Made by a program: the position numbers and the translations under genes. Positions 9,929 through 19,925 of a stretch of DNA of 64,000 nucleotides are shown one piece after another. Origin of the DNA: Tupaia tana (Eukaryota; Chordata; Mammalia; Scandentia; Tupaiidae); NCBI GenBank assembly GCA_026018925.1, contig JAKSZU010000016.1, forward strand, positions 28,176,877-28,240,876, in the 5' to 3' direction. Under the pieces are notes generated by a model. That model ran no database searches. It was not told the origin of the DNA and saw only the letters and a list, made by a program, of their open reading frames with translations. Position 1 is the first letter of the stretch; every line of letters begins with the position of its first letter.

Positions 9929-10675
9929 CCATGGTTTGTTGCTATTTTCTTCTTTAATCCATCACTGTGGCGATATCTACCCAGGTTAACAGCGGTATAG
10001 ATGTGGAAGGCTTTTGTGAGTTGATGGAAGTTAACGTTATCAGTGTATCCATAAGGCGGAACAACTCAGTAGAAACCAAGAGTTACATGCTTTTATTAAT
10101 TGCAGGGTTTGTTATATACTCAAATGGCAAATATTAGAACCACCTAAATTCCAAACACGTGTTTATTCTCATTGTACAGAAAACTAAGGAAGGAAATGGT
10201 TGGCTGCCCGTAGTGAGTCACTGGCAGCACTCAGGGCTGAGCCCCAATTCCTGATTCCTTACATCATTTCAGTGCCCTCCCCGGGAACAGATACCTGATT
10301 AAAGGGAAGAAAACTTTTCCTCTAATAACACATTGGCCTCTCCTAACTCCCTGCATCTTTAATTAATGTTTACAAAGCACTTTAATCTACCCAACATGCT
10401 AGTTAATTAGGCAAGTATTATTATCCCCCTCTCTCTGAACCAAGTGCAGGAGCGAATCCATTCTGACAGTCCTTAATCTTGGGTGAAAAAAGACCTAAGC
10501 TTTCTGGTTATGTTCTTTTTTCTCTCCCTTAAATTTTTGTCCCATATTGTGTTAAATGTGAATGCATTTATCATGAAGTGACTTAATAAAAGTTAGATAA
10601 TATTAAACACCTGTGGATGAGAGGCAATCTAAGTAACCCTTATTTCTAAAGAATCATGTGAAGGAAACAAAAAAT
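9929..10675. other. Non-coding stretch with possible MIR remains
   Basis: No gene seen. Around 10370-10440, the wording 'aaagcactttaatctaccc...attattatcccc' resembles degenerate MIR. It is duplicated in copy 2. Confidence 0.45.
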
Positions 10676-10697
10676 TATATATATATATATATATATA
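10676..10697. repeat. (AT)n microsatellite
   Basis: A pure AT dinucleotide run. The matching tract in copy 2 (about 19500-19517) is several bases shorter, one of the length differences between the duplicates. Confidence 0.9.
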
Positions 10698-10726
10698 CAT
10701 TTAGAATTATTTATTCAACTCCATTC

Positions 10727-10898
10727 ATCATTATTATTATTATTTTTAATTTTGCTATAGGGCACATGTGCTCACCAGAGAGAAAGAGAGAAAGAGAGGG
10801 AGGGAGGGAGGGAGAAAGCCAGCCTCCAGGTCCAGGACTTGAACTGCAGTCAGCCATGTGGGGCACTAGAGCCCCAATCAACACATCAACTGCTGGCT
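10727..10898 (-). mobile_element. Type B SINE, antisense
   Basis: TTA-rich tail, tttgctatagggcacatgtgctcacc, GA/GGGA-rich tract, antisense B box (gacttgaactg) and a head ending aactgctggctc. The matching copy in the duplicate is at 19551-19728 with an expanded GGGA tract. Confidence 0.88.
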
Positions 10899-10917
10899 CT
10901 AAAACTATATATTTTAA

Positions 10918-11098
10918 AAATTTTACTAAGGGCTCCTGTACTTGTGGTGGGGAGCTGGGGGGAGGAGGAGATGAGGTCTCCACAATCCCTTCTGCTCTAG
11001 TCTCCTCTTGGGATTTGAGACCCACTCACGCCCAGGGTGTTTTTCAAACCATGGGGTCCAGGACTCAGAGCATGCAGTCTTCCACGTGAGATTTAGCT
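10918..11098 (-). mobile_element. Old diverged SINE, antisense
   Basis: Retains 'cacaatcccttctgctctagtctcctcttgggat'-like body and 'ggtccaggactcagag' antisense B box. The head is weak and no TSD was seen. Confidence 0.7.
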
Positions 11099-11621
11099 TG
11101 GCTGACACAGAGGGAATAAAAGACAGTTTTAAAGTATTTCCCAGAATTTTTTTTTCATTTTATTCTTGGTGTTTCTTTTTGCTTGGTTCAGCTCTTTCAT
11201 GGGTGTATATCTTATAGGCGAAGAAGAAATAAGAAGGAAAAAGTTGAAGAATGATGGGATTGAGATGGAAGAAAGGGAAAAAGGCAGGAAAAACATTAGT
11301 GGAAAAAATGAACGGGAAAGAAAATGAGACTGAGAAGATAGTGTCAACCAACAAGCAGTAAGGAAATGAGGCCAGCCTCTGCGAGCACTCACCAAATCTT
11401 TGTGGGAATTACAATCAGGTGGTCTCCCTGGTGTTCCTGCAGAACTAGCCGGGACTCAGCTTAACTGCTGAGCACAGGTCGGCTTCTGGGCTCCCAAGTA
11501 CCCCTTGTCCAGGCACCTTTAGGCCTATTGCGCACACACGGAGGACTGAAAGGTGAAAAGTGGCATGAAGTAAGGTAAGAAAAAAAGAAATGGGGTAGAG
11601 GAAGCATTTAAAGACAGTTAT
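11099..11621. other. Non-coding stretch, no gene seen
   Basis: No recognisable repeat or exon. It is duplicated at about 19926-20447. Confidence 0.5.
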
Positions 11622-12066
11622 GGGGGCTGGGCGGTTGGTGCAGTGGTAAAAAGCAACAGCGGTCTGCAAGGCCCACATAGAAAGGCTCTAGGTTGAGTCT
11701 GGAGACTCCCTGAGGACACAGGCACGTGTGTGCCCGCGGTCTGGTCCTGCTGAGGCACAGGCATGTGTGCGCCCGCGGTCTGGGGCCTGCTGAGGACACA
11801 GGCACGTGTGTGCCCGCGGTCTGGGGCCTGCTGAGGCACAGGCACGTGTGCGCCCGCGGTCTGGTCCTGCTGAGGCACAGGCACGTGTGCATGTGTGAGG
11901 CACAGGCACCGCCCGCGGTCTGGGGCCTGCTGAGGACACAGGCACGTGTGCGCCTGCGGTCTGGGGCCTGCTGAAGCTGGGTGTGGATTGTAGCATCAGG
12001 ACCATGTGGGAGGTGTTGTCTCTCTGTCTCTCTAATTTATGGAAGAAATAAACTAGTAAACTTCAA
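11622..12066 (+). mobile_element. Type C SINE containing a minisatellite
   Basis: The head (ggttggtgcagtggtaaaaagc) and a B-box-like ggttgagtctgg are followed by a tandem array (11711-11972) of the part usually present once ('ctgaggacacaggcacgtgtg'). It ends in 'tctctctgtctctctaattt' and an A-rich tail. The SINE origin is inferred from the head, the CT segment and similarity to copies at 35526 and 49022. Confidence 0.72.
11711..11972. repeat. Minisatellite, about 40-bp unit, about 6 repeats
   Basis: Units begin gaggcacaggcacgtgtg (or gaggacacagg) and end cggtctggggcctgct or cggtctggtcctgct. One unit carries a local insertion (catgtgtgaggcacaggcac). Copy 2 has about 7 units (20537-20817). Long open frames on both strands here result from the repeat. 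Confidence 0.95.
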
Positions 12067-12202
12067 AAAAGAAAGATAGGTATTCAGGGATTACATCCAG
12101 GGAGGAAAAAAAGAAACAACCATCTGGTGGGTGTTAGTATGTGGTATTGTTAGTGCTTTTAAAACTAATGAGATAGACAACATTTCACTTTAAATTTGAC
12201 TT

Positions 12203-12284
12203 TAAAAAAAATTTATTTATTTAATTTTATGTATTATTATTTTTTAAAATTTGCTGCAGGGCATGTGTGCTCATGAAACAGAGA

Positions 12285-12329
<45 letters not shown>

Positions 12330-12446
12330 AAGAGAGAAAGAGAGAACGAGAAAGTGAGAGTCCTGCCATACCCAGGACTCTAACTCCAGTCAGCCAAGTG
12401 GGAGTCCAGTGCCTCAACCACCACCACCCTGCCACCTGCTGGCTCT
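12203..12446 (-). mobile_element. Type B SINE, antisense
   Basis: TTTA-rich tail, tttgctgcagggcatgtgtgctcatg, a long (GA)n tract at about 12288-12322 and a head ending 'ctgccacctgctggctc'. Also present in copy 2 with a longer GA run. Confidence 0.88.
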
Positions 12447-12574
12447 TCACTTGACTTTTTAATAAATGTCTTCTAAGGCTGATTGTTATCACATATTACA
12501 CAATTATTCTTATGAACGCTGTATAAGTTTAAAAATTACACAGTAAGCTAAATATGTTTTTTTAATTTATAAGG

Positions 12575-12799
12575 GAGAATTATTAATTGCTGTATAAATT
12601 TTTTTATTATTTTAAATTTATTATCATCATAATCTTGTTTATATTACATTGAATCACATATAACTTTACAGTGTATTACATTTCTTTTCCCAGAAGGAAT
12701 ATCATACATATCAGTCAATACAGAGACATTAAAATCCCCATTTCATCATCCAATAGCTTTTCATTATTTTTCCTGATCATCATTATCATTATTATTATT
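12575..12799 (-). repeat. HAL1/L1 3' end, antisense, part 1
   Basis: On the minus strand this reads a 'tattgactgatatgtatgat...gaaaagaaatgta' 3' end closely similar to the end of the HAL1 at 17380-17475. It is split by the SINE at 12816-13091. The call rests on that within-window match. Confidence 0.7.
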
Positions 12800-12815
12800 C
12801 CAATTATTTTTTAAA

Positions 12816-13091
12816 TTTTATTTATTTATTTATTTATTTATTTAGAGAGGTTTTTGCTGTAGGGTTCGTACGCTCCCCAGAAAGACAGAGACAGAGAGAC
12901 AGAAAGTGAGAAATCACCCCCCAGAGGGGATGACCACACCGCAATCCCTTCTCCTCCTTTCTCCTCTCAAAATCTTGGGCACACATGCACACGCACCCAC
13001 TGTGAGTTTAAGCCGCTGGGTCCGGTACTCGAACTGCGGCCGACTACATGGGATTCCAGCGACGTAGCCATTACACTACCTGCTGATACCT
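12816..13091 (-). mobile_element. Type A SINE, antisense
   Basis: TTTA tail, gagaggtttttgctgtaggg, full body, head ending 'actacctgctgatacct'. Perfect 16-bp TSD ccaattattttttaaa (12800-12815, 13092-13107). It sits inside the antisense HAL1 fragment and is shared with copy 2. Confidence 0.95.
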
Positions 13092-13107
13092 CCAATTATT
13101 TTTTAAA

Positions 13108-13480
13108 CTGTCAATCACTATTTCTCACTTTGCTTGTAAAGAGACTTTACCCAACATGAAATACTTCTCAGACCAATCCAGTTGAGAATACTATACACAT
13201 CATCATATCTGTGTCCCATTAATGTTATGCCTATTTATTCTCTTGCTATCTTTCTCTATACTCTTTTCTTCTCCTGCCCCATTCCACACTGTCTCATCCT
13301 CGTTAACTATTTTCACTGCTTTTATGCCCTCCAATATTTCAATTCTACCATAGAGTGCGGATAGTCGGTATATATTAAGTGGATACATACAATATCTTTC
13401 TTTCATATCTTGGCTTACTTCACTCAGCAATAAACCTCCATATCTGACCACCTTCTATCAACTAATTGCTGTATAAAATT
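13108..13480 (-). repeat. HAL1/L1 3' end, antisense, part 2
   Basis: Continuation of the antisense element after the SINE. It includes an 82-codon minus-strand open frame (13203-13451) that falls in element sequence and is not judged a gene. Confidence 0.6.
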
Positions 13481-13750
13481 GATTTCAGAACTTGTAATAT
13501 CTGGGGTGACCACTCGAGGGAAAGCAGGCAGTAAAGGACAAAGAACAATTAGCAAGTACATTTCATGAGTTTTCTTCACTAAAAATGTATAGCATTTTAG
13601 CTGAAAGGGGAGATGTAAGACATGATTTGGTTTACACCTCTTTCATTTAGGAGGTATGTTACCTTCAAGTATTTGTTCTCTTTGTATGTCAGTTTCTCAT
13701 CGTATAATGAGCCTATTAACACCCTTGAGGCTAAAATAAAATCATTTTAG

Positions 13751-13915
13751 GGGCCAGCAGGTGGCATGTTGGTTAAGGTGCTGGACTCCCATATGGTCAA
13801 CTACAGTTCAAATCCCAGATGTGGCGCCTTGCTTTCTCATTTCCTCTCTCTTTTTCTGTCTTTCTCTCTCTGGTGGGTGCACATGCCCTATAGAAAAATT
13901 TAAAAAATAATAAAA
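13751..13915 (+). mobile_element. Type B SINE
   Basis: Head gggccagcaggtggcatgttggttaagg, B-box-like agttcaaatccc, CT-rich segment, 'ccctatagaaaaatt' and A-rich tail. The head carries a CTCF-core-like CCAGCAGGTGGCA. Confidence 0.9.
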
Positions 13916-13918
13916 TAG

Positions 13919-14150
13919 AGCCTGCAGGTGGTGTGGTGGTTAAGGGCACTGGACTGCCACATAGCCGACTGTGGTTTGAGTCCCAGACCTGGCAGCTTGC
14001 TTTCTCACTTTCCTTTTCTCTCACTCTCTCTCTCTTTCTCACTCTGTCCTTTCTGGTCAAATTAAAATAAATAAATAAAATTAAGTTAATAAACTAATTA
14101 AAAAATAATAAATGAAATTAAATAAATGATTCTTTAAAAATAAAATAATT
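13919..14150 (+). mobile_element. Type B SINE, adjacent copy
   Basis: Head gcctgcaggtggtgtggtggttaagg, B box ggtttgagtccc, CT tract and a long (aaat)-rich tail. It follows the previous SINE almost directly, probably inserted in its tail. Confidence 0.88.
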
Positions 14151-14465
14151 TTAAAGTTTATATAAACAAATAATAGATGAGAAGAGTAAGAAAACTAAGA
14201 AAATGAGGGAAAATGTGAACAATTGATCTATTTATTATTGAAATATAGTATAAGGCTATAATAATGAAAAGTATCATAATAGCACAGTATAAGCCAGGAA
14301 ATGGTAGTATACATTTTAATATGAGTCATTGCAAATAAATGAAATAGAGACAAATTGTTGAGAAATCTGGTTGAGAAAACTAATACTTATTTAAAAGAAT
14401 AATCAAGTTAAGTCTTTACCTTTTATGATGTGCTGAAAGAAAATTCAGCTGCACTAAAGAATTTT

Positions 14466-14732
14466 TATTTATTTATTTTTATTTAGAGATTTTTGCCATA
14501 GGGCACATGTGCTCACCAGAGAGACAGAGACAGGGAGACAGAAAGCAAGAGATACCCGCCAGGAGGGATGGCCACGCCATAATTTCTTCTTTTCCATGCT
14601 CCTCTTGGGATTTTTGGCATGCATGCACACTCATCCAGCATGAGTTTTAAGCTGCCAGATCTGAGATTTGAACCACGGTCAACAACATGGGAGTCTAGCA
14701 ACCTAACCATTATGCCATTTGCTGGTCCCTAT
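14466..14732 (-). mobile_element. Type A SINE, antisense
   Basis: TTTA tail, gagatttttgccataggg, body, and head ending 'tttgctggtccct'. Perfect 13-bp TSD actaaagaatttt (14453-14465, 14733-14745). Also in copy 2 (23319-23585). Confidence 0.94.
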
Positions 14733-14879
14733 ACTAAAGAATTTTAAAACTAGGAGAAAATTTAGGCAAATAGTTATGTCACCTCAAATGAAGAAAGAAA
14801 GAAATGGAAAAATCAGGGACACAATGACCATTAGACTAGAGTACATAAAAATTTTAAAATTTCAACAACTAAAAATATT

Positions 14880-17480
14880 ATAAAGAACATTTTAAAAGGA
14901 AAAAAAATAACAAAGAAATCCCTAAGCTGCAAAACTACAGAAAACAGCAAAAAGCCAGAATCCATGTGCATCTGAGGTAGACCCAGCCCTGCCCCTTTAA
15001 CCAGAAAGCCTCTGCTCCAAACCTCTTCTTCTTGCCCAGTACCCAGCAAAAAGCCAGGTAGGGCATTCTCTGATTTCTTGCTGTCTCCATCTCTCTTACT
15101 TCCTCTCCCTTTCTCTCAAAAGTTTTCTCTTTTATATATGTTTTCTAAAAATTCTGTAGGTACTGTCTCTTGTCTCTGACATCTCCTTTCTCTTGCTAAT
15201 TTCAGAATCTGCGTGAATCTGAGGTGGACCTAGCCCTGACCCTTTTGTGTGGCATGCTAGCATGCCACACAGTTCTCATTTTTTTATCATTTAAATTTTT
15301 CCCCCTTTTTATTTATTTATTGGTCTTTTTCCCATTGTTTCCTTTCTTTTACCTGACTTTCTCACCTTGCTTCTCACCTTCCACACATTGAGTGTCTAGG
15401 CAGAACTAGGTGCACAGTAGAGAAACATCTGCAGCTCAGACCTGGTGCACCTATTCCCTTGAAACTGTGAGGCCTTGTAATATCCAGTTCCATTGACAAA
15501 CGTGCAGGTTTCTTGCAAAATGGAACTGCAGAAATATTGCAGGCCATCTCCTTCTGCAGGCCTCTGACACTCAGAATTAACTCTAAGATGGTAGGAAGTA
15601 AGTTATAATCCATCAGATGACCCAAAACCACCACTGCAGAGGCACAAGAAATATGGGAAATTAAGAAAATATCTCTCCCCCAACGGGAAAGAACAACCTC
15701 TCACCATCCACAAACAGTACAATGGAACTTGTGGAAATGTCAGATAAAGAATTTAGGATAGTGACAAAGCTAACAGAGATGCAAGAGAAGAGAGATAAAG
15801 AACTCCAGAATATGCAGGAGAAAAGAGACAATGAGTTTCAGGAGCTGAGGAAGTTCTTCCACGATCTGAGGAAATACACAGCATAAAAAAGAATCAAGCG
15901 GAACTGTTAGAGATGAAGGCTGTAATACAGGAACTCAAAACCTCCTTTGTAAGTATTAAAAGCAGATTAGATCATGCAGAAGATCAAATCACAGATGGAG
16001 AAGATAGAACCTCTGACCTAGAAAAATTCACCAAAAAGACTGGGAAAATAACCCCCCAAAATGAGAATGTTGTACGAGCAATACTAGATACCATTAGATG
16101 CCAAAACATCCAGATAATTGGTATCCCAGAAGGTGAAGAAACTAATCACGGCATTGATACCTATTCTATGAAATCCTGGAAGAAAACTTTCCAAACCTAG
16201 AGAGGCATTCAAATATCCAGACCCAAGAAATTCCAAGGACCCCACATTTAATCAACTCAAGAAGGTCTTCTGTAAGGCATATAATAGCCAGATTGGCCAA
16301 AGCCACAGACAGAGATAAGATACTAAAATTGGCATGAGAGAAACATCAAGTTACTTTCAAAGGATGTCCCATCAGGCTAACATTGGACCTCTCATCGCAA
16401 ACAATATGAGAAAGGAAGGAATGGGAAAAATATATTCAAAGTGTTAAGTGAAAAACAATTTCAACCAAAAACACTGTACCCAGCAAGATTATCCTTCATA
16501 TGGGAAGAAAAAATAAAAACATTCTCAGATAAACAAAAACTGAAAAAATTTACCAACACCAGACCAGCTCTTTGAGAAGTTCTGAAGGAAGTGCTATACC
16601 AGGAATACTAAGACCTACAAATTATAGAACAAAAAATTACCAGGAATAAGGCCAACTTAATGGTAGGGACAAGTTCTGAAAAATCAATAATAATGTTGAC
16701 TGTTAATGGAAAGGTCAGACCACCATAATACTGCAAATTCAACAAAAGAGAGATTACATGAGACTGAACTAGTGAAATAGAATTCCATGACTTTTTTCTA
16801 AAACAGTACTGATTTTCTTCTATGTTTCGTCTTCCAGATTTAAGGATTTTTGTTTTCTTTTGAGTTGTTGATAGGTTCAGCAATTTGTTTAAAAAGGAAT
16901 TTTTAAAATTGAAACATAAACTTTTCTTCCTTCCTGACCCTTTTGCAATTGGAAAAATATTTGTGAGCATTCTTATTTTGTGGCAGAATGAATATTTACA
17001 TAAGTTCAATAATACAATAGTGTCTGTCGCCTTGCATCAGAAATTGAATTCTTATGGGGCTTTGTGCAAATAACAGACCAAATTGAGATTAACCTTATTT
17101 TTCTTTTTTGCAAATAGGTTAGTTTGTACCTCTCTTTAGTAAAAGGAGAATGGAGAGAGAGAGAAAAAAATGTTTCAGAAGAAAATTACAGTGCACTTGT
17201 CACTAGATTCTAGCTTTGTTCATACTTTAAGATCTTTTGTGAATCAATAAAATATAAAAAAAAAAAAATTTAGTATGGAAGGGAGGGTGGGAAAAGGGGA
17301 AGGAAAAAACAGGTAAAAATATGCTTAATTGACAAAAAATGAGACGCTATTTGCTGATGATAATGTATATATAGTAATGTCCTTATCTTGACTGACATGC
17401 ATGGTACTTGTTTTGGAAAAAGAAATGTTTACTATAAAGACGTGATAAAATGTAAAAAAAATTAATAAAAAAAGATGCAA
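14880..17480 (+). mobile_element. HAL1 (half-L1) retrotransposon, near full length
   Basis: About 2.6 kb: a 5' region (14880-15720), a decayed ORF1 (15722-16610), then a 3' UTR with no trace of ORF2, a purine/G-rich tract (17276-17310) and a terminal A-rich tail (about 17452-17475). HAL1 elements are known L1 derivatives of about 2.5 kb that carry ORF1 only, and both size and layout fit. Several frame breaks show it is old. The exact 5' boundary is uncertain. Confidence 0.8.
15722..16610 (+). pseudogene. L1/HAL1 ORF1 protein remnant
   Basis: From ATG at 15722 the frame reads MELVEMSDKEFRIVTKL..., a charged coiled-coil start, and stops at TAA near 15884. It continues in another frame at 15913-16200 with heptad-like leucines, then RCQNIQIIGIPEGEE, the RRM-entry signature of L1 ORF1p. 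After a further stop, the C-terminal domain can be traced through IPRTPHLIN, RRSSVRHIIARLAK and FSDKQKLKKF to about 16605. ORF1p is an RNA-binding chaperone of the retrotransposition particle. Here at least four stops or frame changes make it non-functional. Confidence 0.88.
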
Positions 17481-17526
17481 AACAAATTTAATAATGATAT
17501 CCTTAATGTGAGTGTATACACAAATT

Positions 17527-17645
17527 GGGGGCAGCAGATGGCGTAATGGTTATGTTGCTGGACTCCCATGTAGTTGACCATGTTTTGAGTCCCAGACCCC
17601 GTGCCTTGAAACTCACACGGCATGTATACATGCATGCCCTAGGTT
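17527..17645 (+). mobile_element. SINE 5' half, truncated at duplication edge
   Basis: Head ggcagcagatggcgtaatgg through 'tacatgcatgccc' of the body, moderately diverged from the young type A sequence. It is then cut off, and the duplicated CpG-island sequence begins within a few bases (atcccga is shared between SINE consensus and island). Confidence 0.88.
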
Positions 17646-17647
17646 CC

Positions 17648-18175
17648 ACTGGGATCCCGAAGGAGGCGCCGAGCTTCTCCTTGGGAAAGGCCACGGGGCA
17701 ACTCGCGCTCGGCGACGCAGATCCCAGCAGGTGCGACGCCGGGTCTTTCCCAACTTCAGGCGTCGGGCAGTAGGGTGGGGGACCCAAGGTGCGCGGAGCC
17801 AGGCGCTCCCCCGTCTTCCTTCTGACTCCAGGCTCCCCCGCGCTCTCGGGGGTCCCAGACAGGGACACCGCTGCCAGGACGTCCTCCGATAGCGCGCAAT
17901 CTGTCCGAAACCCGGAGGGCCGCACTCACCTTGCAGGAGCCCCTTGCGCTGGGACGGTAGGTGCCCACGCGGATCGCCACCCGGAGCCTCGCGCCGCAGC
18001 CCTCCCGCCCGTCGCCCGCGCGCGCTCGCTGGCCTGTGCGCGCCGCCCGCCCCGCCCCGCCCCGCCGCGTGCTCGCCCAGTCAGGGCTGGGGTCCGGGAC
18101 ACACACTGCGCGCGCCCGCGCCACTTAAAGGGACAGAACCCGCGCGCCCGAGCTGATCGCGCAGCTGCCTTTGAA
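17648..18175 (-). promoter_or_regulatory. Partial CpG island, duplicated promoter
   Basis: Copy of 8826-9353. It keeps the stacked GC boxes, the TTTAAG element and the minus-strand splice donor (exon end at 17930). The island's left third (8455-8825 equivalent) is missing, so sequence downstream of the donor is cut after about 280 bp and replaced by SINE and HAL1 sequence. It could act as an alternative upstream promoter for the same leftward transcript, or be silent. Confidence 0.6.
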
Positions 18176-18396
18176 GGGTGCTGAGTCTAGGTGTGAAGTT
18201 TGAATTGGGGGACCGTCAGCGTGAAAAATCCCAATCCCTATCCGCGAGTTACTCATGAGGAGAAAAGCAACAGATTTTTGTGTTGGAAGCTCTGAATAAG
18301 ATGTCCCCCTCACCTACTTATTGCCAACAGCTTTGAGAGGTTGTTTTTGTTTTATTTACTGATAATAACCATGGACATATATTAAATACCAAAACC

Positions 18397-18512
18397 TCTT
18401 GACAAGGCATTTAATATCAATACATTACCTCATTTCATCTTGAAAACAACTCTCTGGTTTCTTATTCCCATTTTACAGGGGAGGAAATCTGAGGTTCAGA
18501 GAGCTGAAGGAA
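18397..18512 (-). repeat. MIR fragment (copy 2)
   Basis: Duplicate of the MIR at 9575-9690, essentially identical. Confidence 0.88.
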
Positions 18513-18533
18513 CTCTTCCGAGAGTATTTGACC

Positions 18534-18738
18534 TGGGCGGGCAGCAGGTGGTGTAGTGGTTAAGACGCTGGATCCCCAAGGCCAACCTCAGCAGGAGTCC
18601 CGCTGTGTGCGTGTGCACGCCCAAAATCCCGAGAGGAGACTGGAGGAAAAGAGATTAGGGACTGGCCATCCCCTCTAGGGGGTGATTTCTCATTTTCCCT
18701 CTGTGTCTCTCTCTTGCAAGTGCACATGTCCCCCAGAA
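18534..18738 (+). mobile_element. SINE (copy 2 of 9712-9915)
   Basis: Same element and same TSD (agagtatttgacc 18521-18533; agagtgtttgacc 18739-18751) as in copy 1, with a few substitutions. Confidence 0.9.
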
Positions 18739-19550
18739 AGAGTGTTTGACCCCCATGGTTTGTTGCTATTTTCTTCTTTAATCCATCACTCTGGCGATAT
18801 CTACCCAGGTTAACAGCAGTATAGATGTGGAAGGCTTTTGTGAGTTGATGGAAGTTAACGTTATCAGTGTATCCATAAGGCGGAACAACTCAGTAGAAAC
18901 CAAGAGTTACATGCTTTTACTAATTGCAGGGTTTGTTATATACTCAAATGGCAAATATTAGAACCACCTAAATTCCAAACACGTGTTTATTCTCATTGTA
19001 CAGAAAACTAAGGAAGGAAATGGTTGGCTGCCCGTAGTGAGTCACTGGCAGCACTCAGGGCTGAGCCCCAATTCCTGATTCCTTACATCATTTCAGTGCC
19101 CTCCCCGGGAACAGATACCTGATTAAAGGGAAGAAAACTTTTCCTCTAATAACACATTGGCCTCTCCTAACTCCCTGCATCTTTAATTAATGTTTACAAA
19201 GCACTTTAATCTACCCAACATGCTAGTTAATTAGGCAAGTATTATTATCCCCCTCTCTCTGAACCAAGTGCAGGAGCGAATCCATTCTGACAGTCCTTAA
19301 TCTTGGGTGAAAAAAGACCTAAGCTTTCTGGTTATGTTCTTTTTCCTCTCCCTTAAATTTTTGTCCCATATTGTGTTAAATGTGAATGTATTTATCATGA
19401 AGTGACTTAATAAAAGTTAGATAATATTAAACACCTGTGGATGAGAGACAATCTAAGTAACCCTTATTTCTAAAGAATCATGTGAAGGAAACAAAAAATT
19501 ATATATATATATATATACATTTAGAATTATTTATTCAACTCCATTCATCA

Positions 19551-19728
19551 TTATTATTATTATTTTTAATTTTGCTATAGGGCACATGTGCTCACCAGAG
19601 AGAAAGAGAGAAAGAGAGGGAGGGAGGGAGGGAGAGAGGGAGAAAGCCAGCCTCCAGGTCCAGGACTTGAACCGCAGTCAGCCATGTGGGGCACTAGAGC
19701 CCCAATCAACACATCAACTGCTGGCTCT
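19551..19728 (-). mobile_element. Type B SINE (copy 2)
   Basis: Duplicate of 10727-10898. The GGGA-rich tract is longer (extra gagggaga unit). Confidence 0.88.
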
Positions 19729-19747
19729 AAAACTATATATTTTAAAA

Positions 19748-19925
19748 ATTTTACTAAGGGCTCCTGTACTTGTGGTGGGGAGCTGGGGGGAGGAGGAGAT
19801 GAGGTCTCCACAATCCCTTCTGCTCTAGTCTCCTCTTGGGATTTGAGACCCACTCACGCCCAGGGTGTTTTTCAAACCATGGGGTCCAGGACTCAGAGCA
19901 TGCAGTCTTCCATGTGAGATTTAGC
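19748..19925 (-). mobile_element. Old SINE (copy 2)
   Basis: Duplicate of the diverged antisense SINE at 10918-11098. Confidence 0.68.

Larger units (their letters stand above)
8826..14809 (+). other. Segmental duplication, copy 1 (6.0 kb)
   Basis: This segment recurs at 17648-23662 in the same orientation. Differences seen by eye are scattered substitutions and length changes in microsatellites. The offset is 8822 bp at the left edge and 8853 bp at the right edge. Copy 1 reads continuously through its left edge (inside the CpG island), whereas copy 2 starts abruptly, so copy 1 is probably the original. Confidence 0.95.

Noticed and set aside
11600-12000. CRISPR-like array
   Set aside because: Repeats are contiguous without unique spacers and the setting is a mammalian SINE. 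It is a minisatellite.
11608-12005. Arg/Pro/Ala-rich open frames over the minisatellite (also 20434-20850)
   Set aside because: The tandem unit lacks stops in several frames on both strands, so frames stay open without selection. Copy number and frame differ between the duplicates.
13203-13451. 82-codon minus-strand frame, identical in the duplicate at 22056-22304
   Set aside because: Its conservation between copies comes from the recent duplication. The sequence is part of an antisense HAL1/L1 3' end.
15722-16610. Intact L1 ORF1 gene
   Set aside because: At least four stops or frame changes interrupt the reading frame, so it is a relic.
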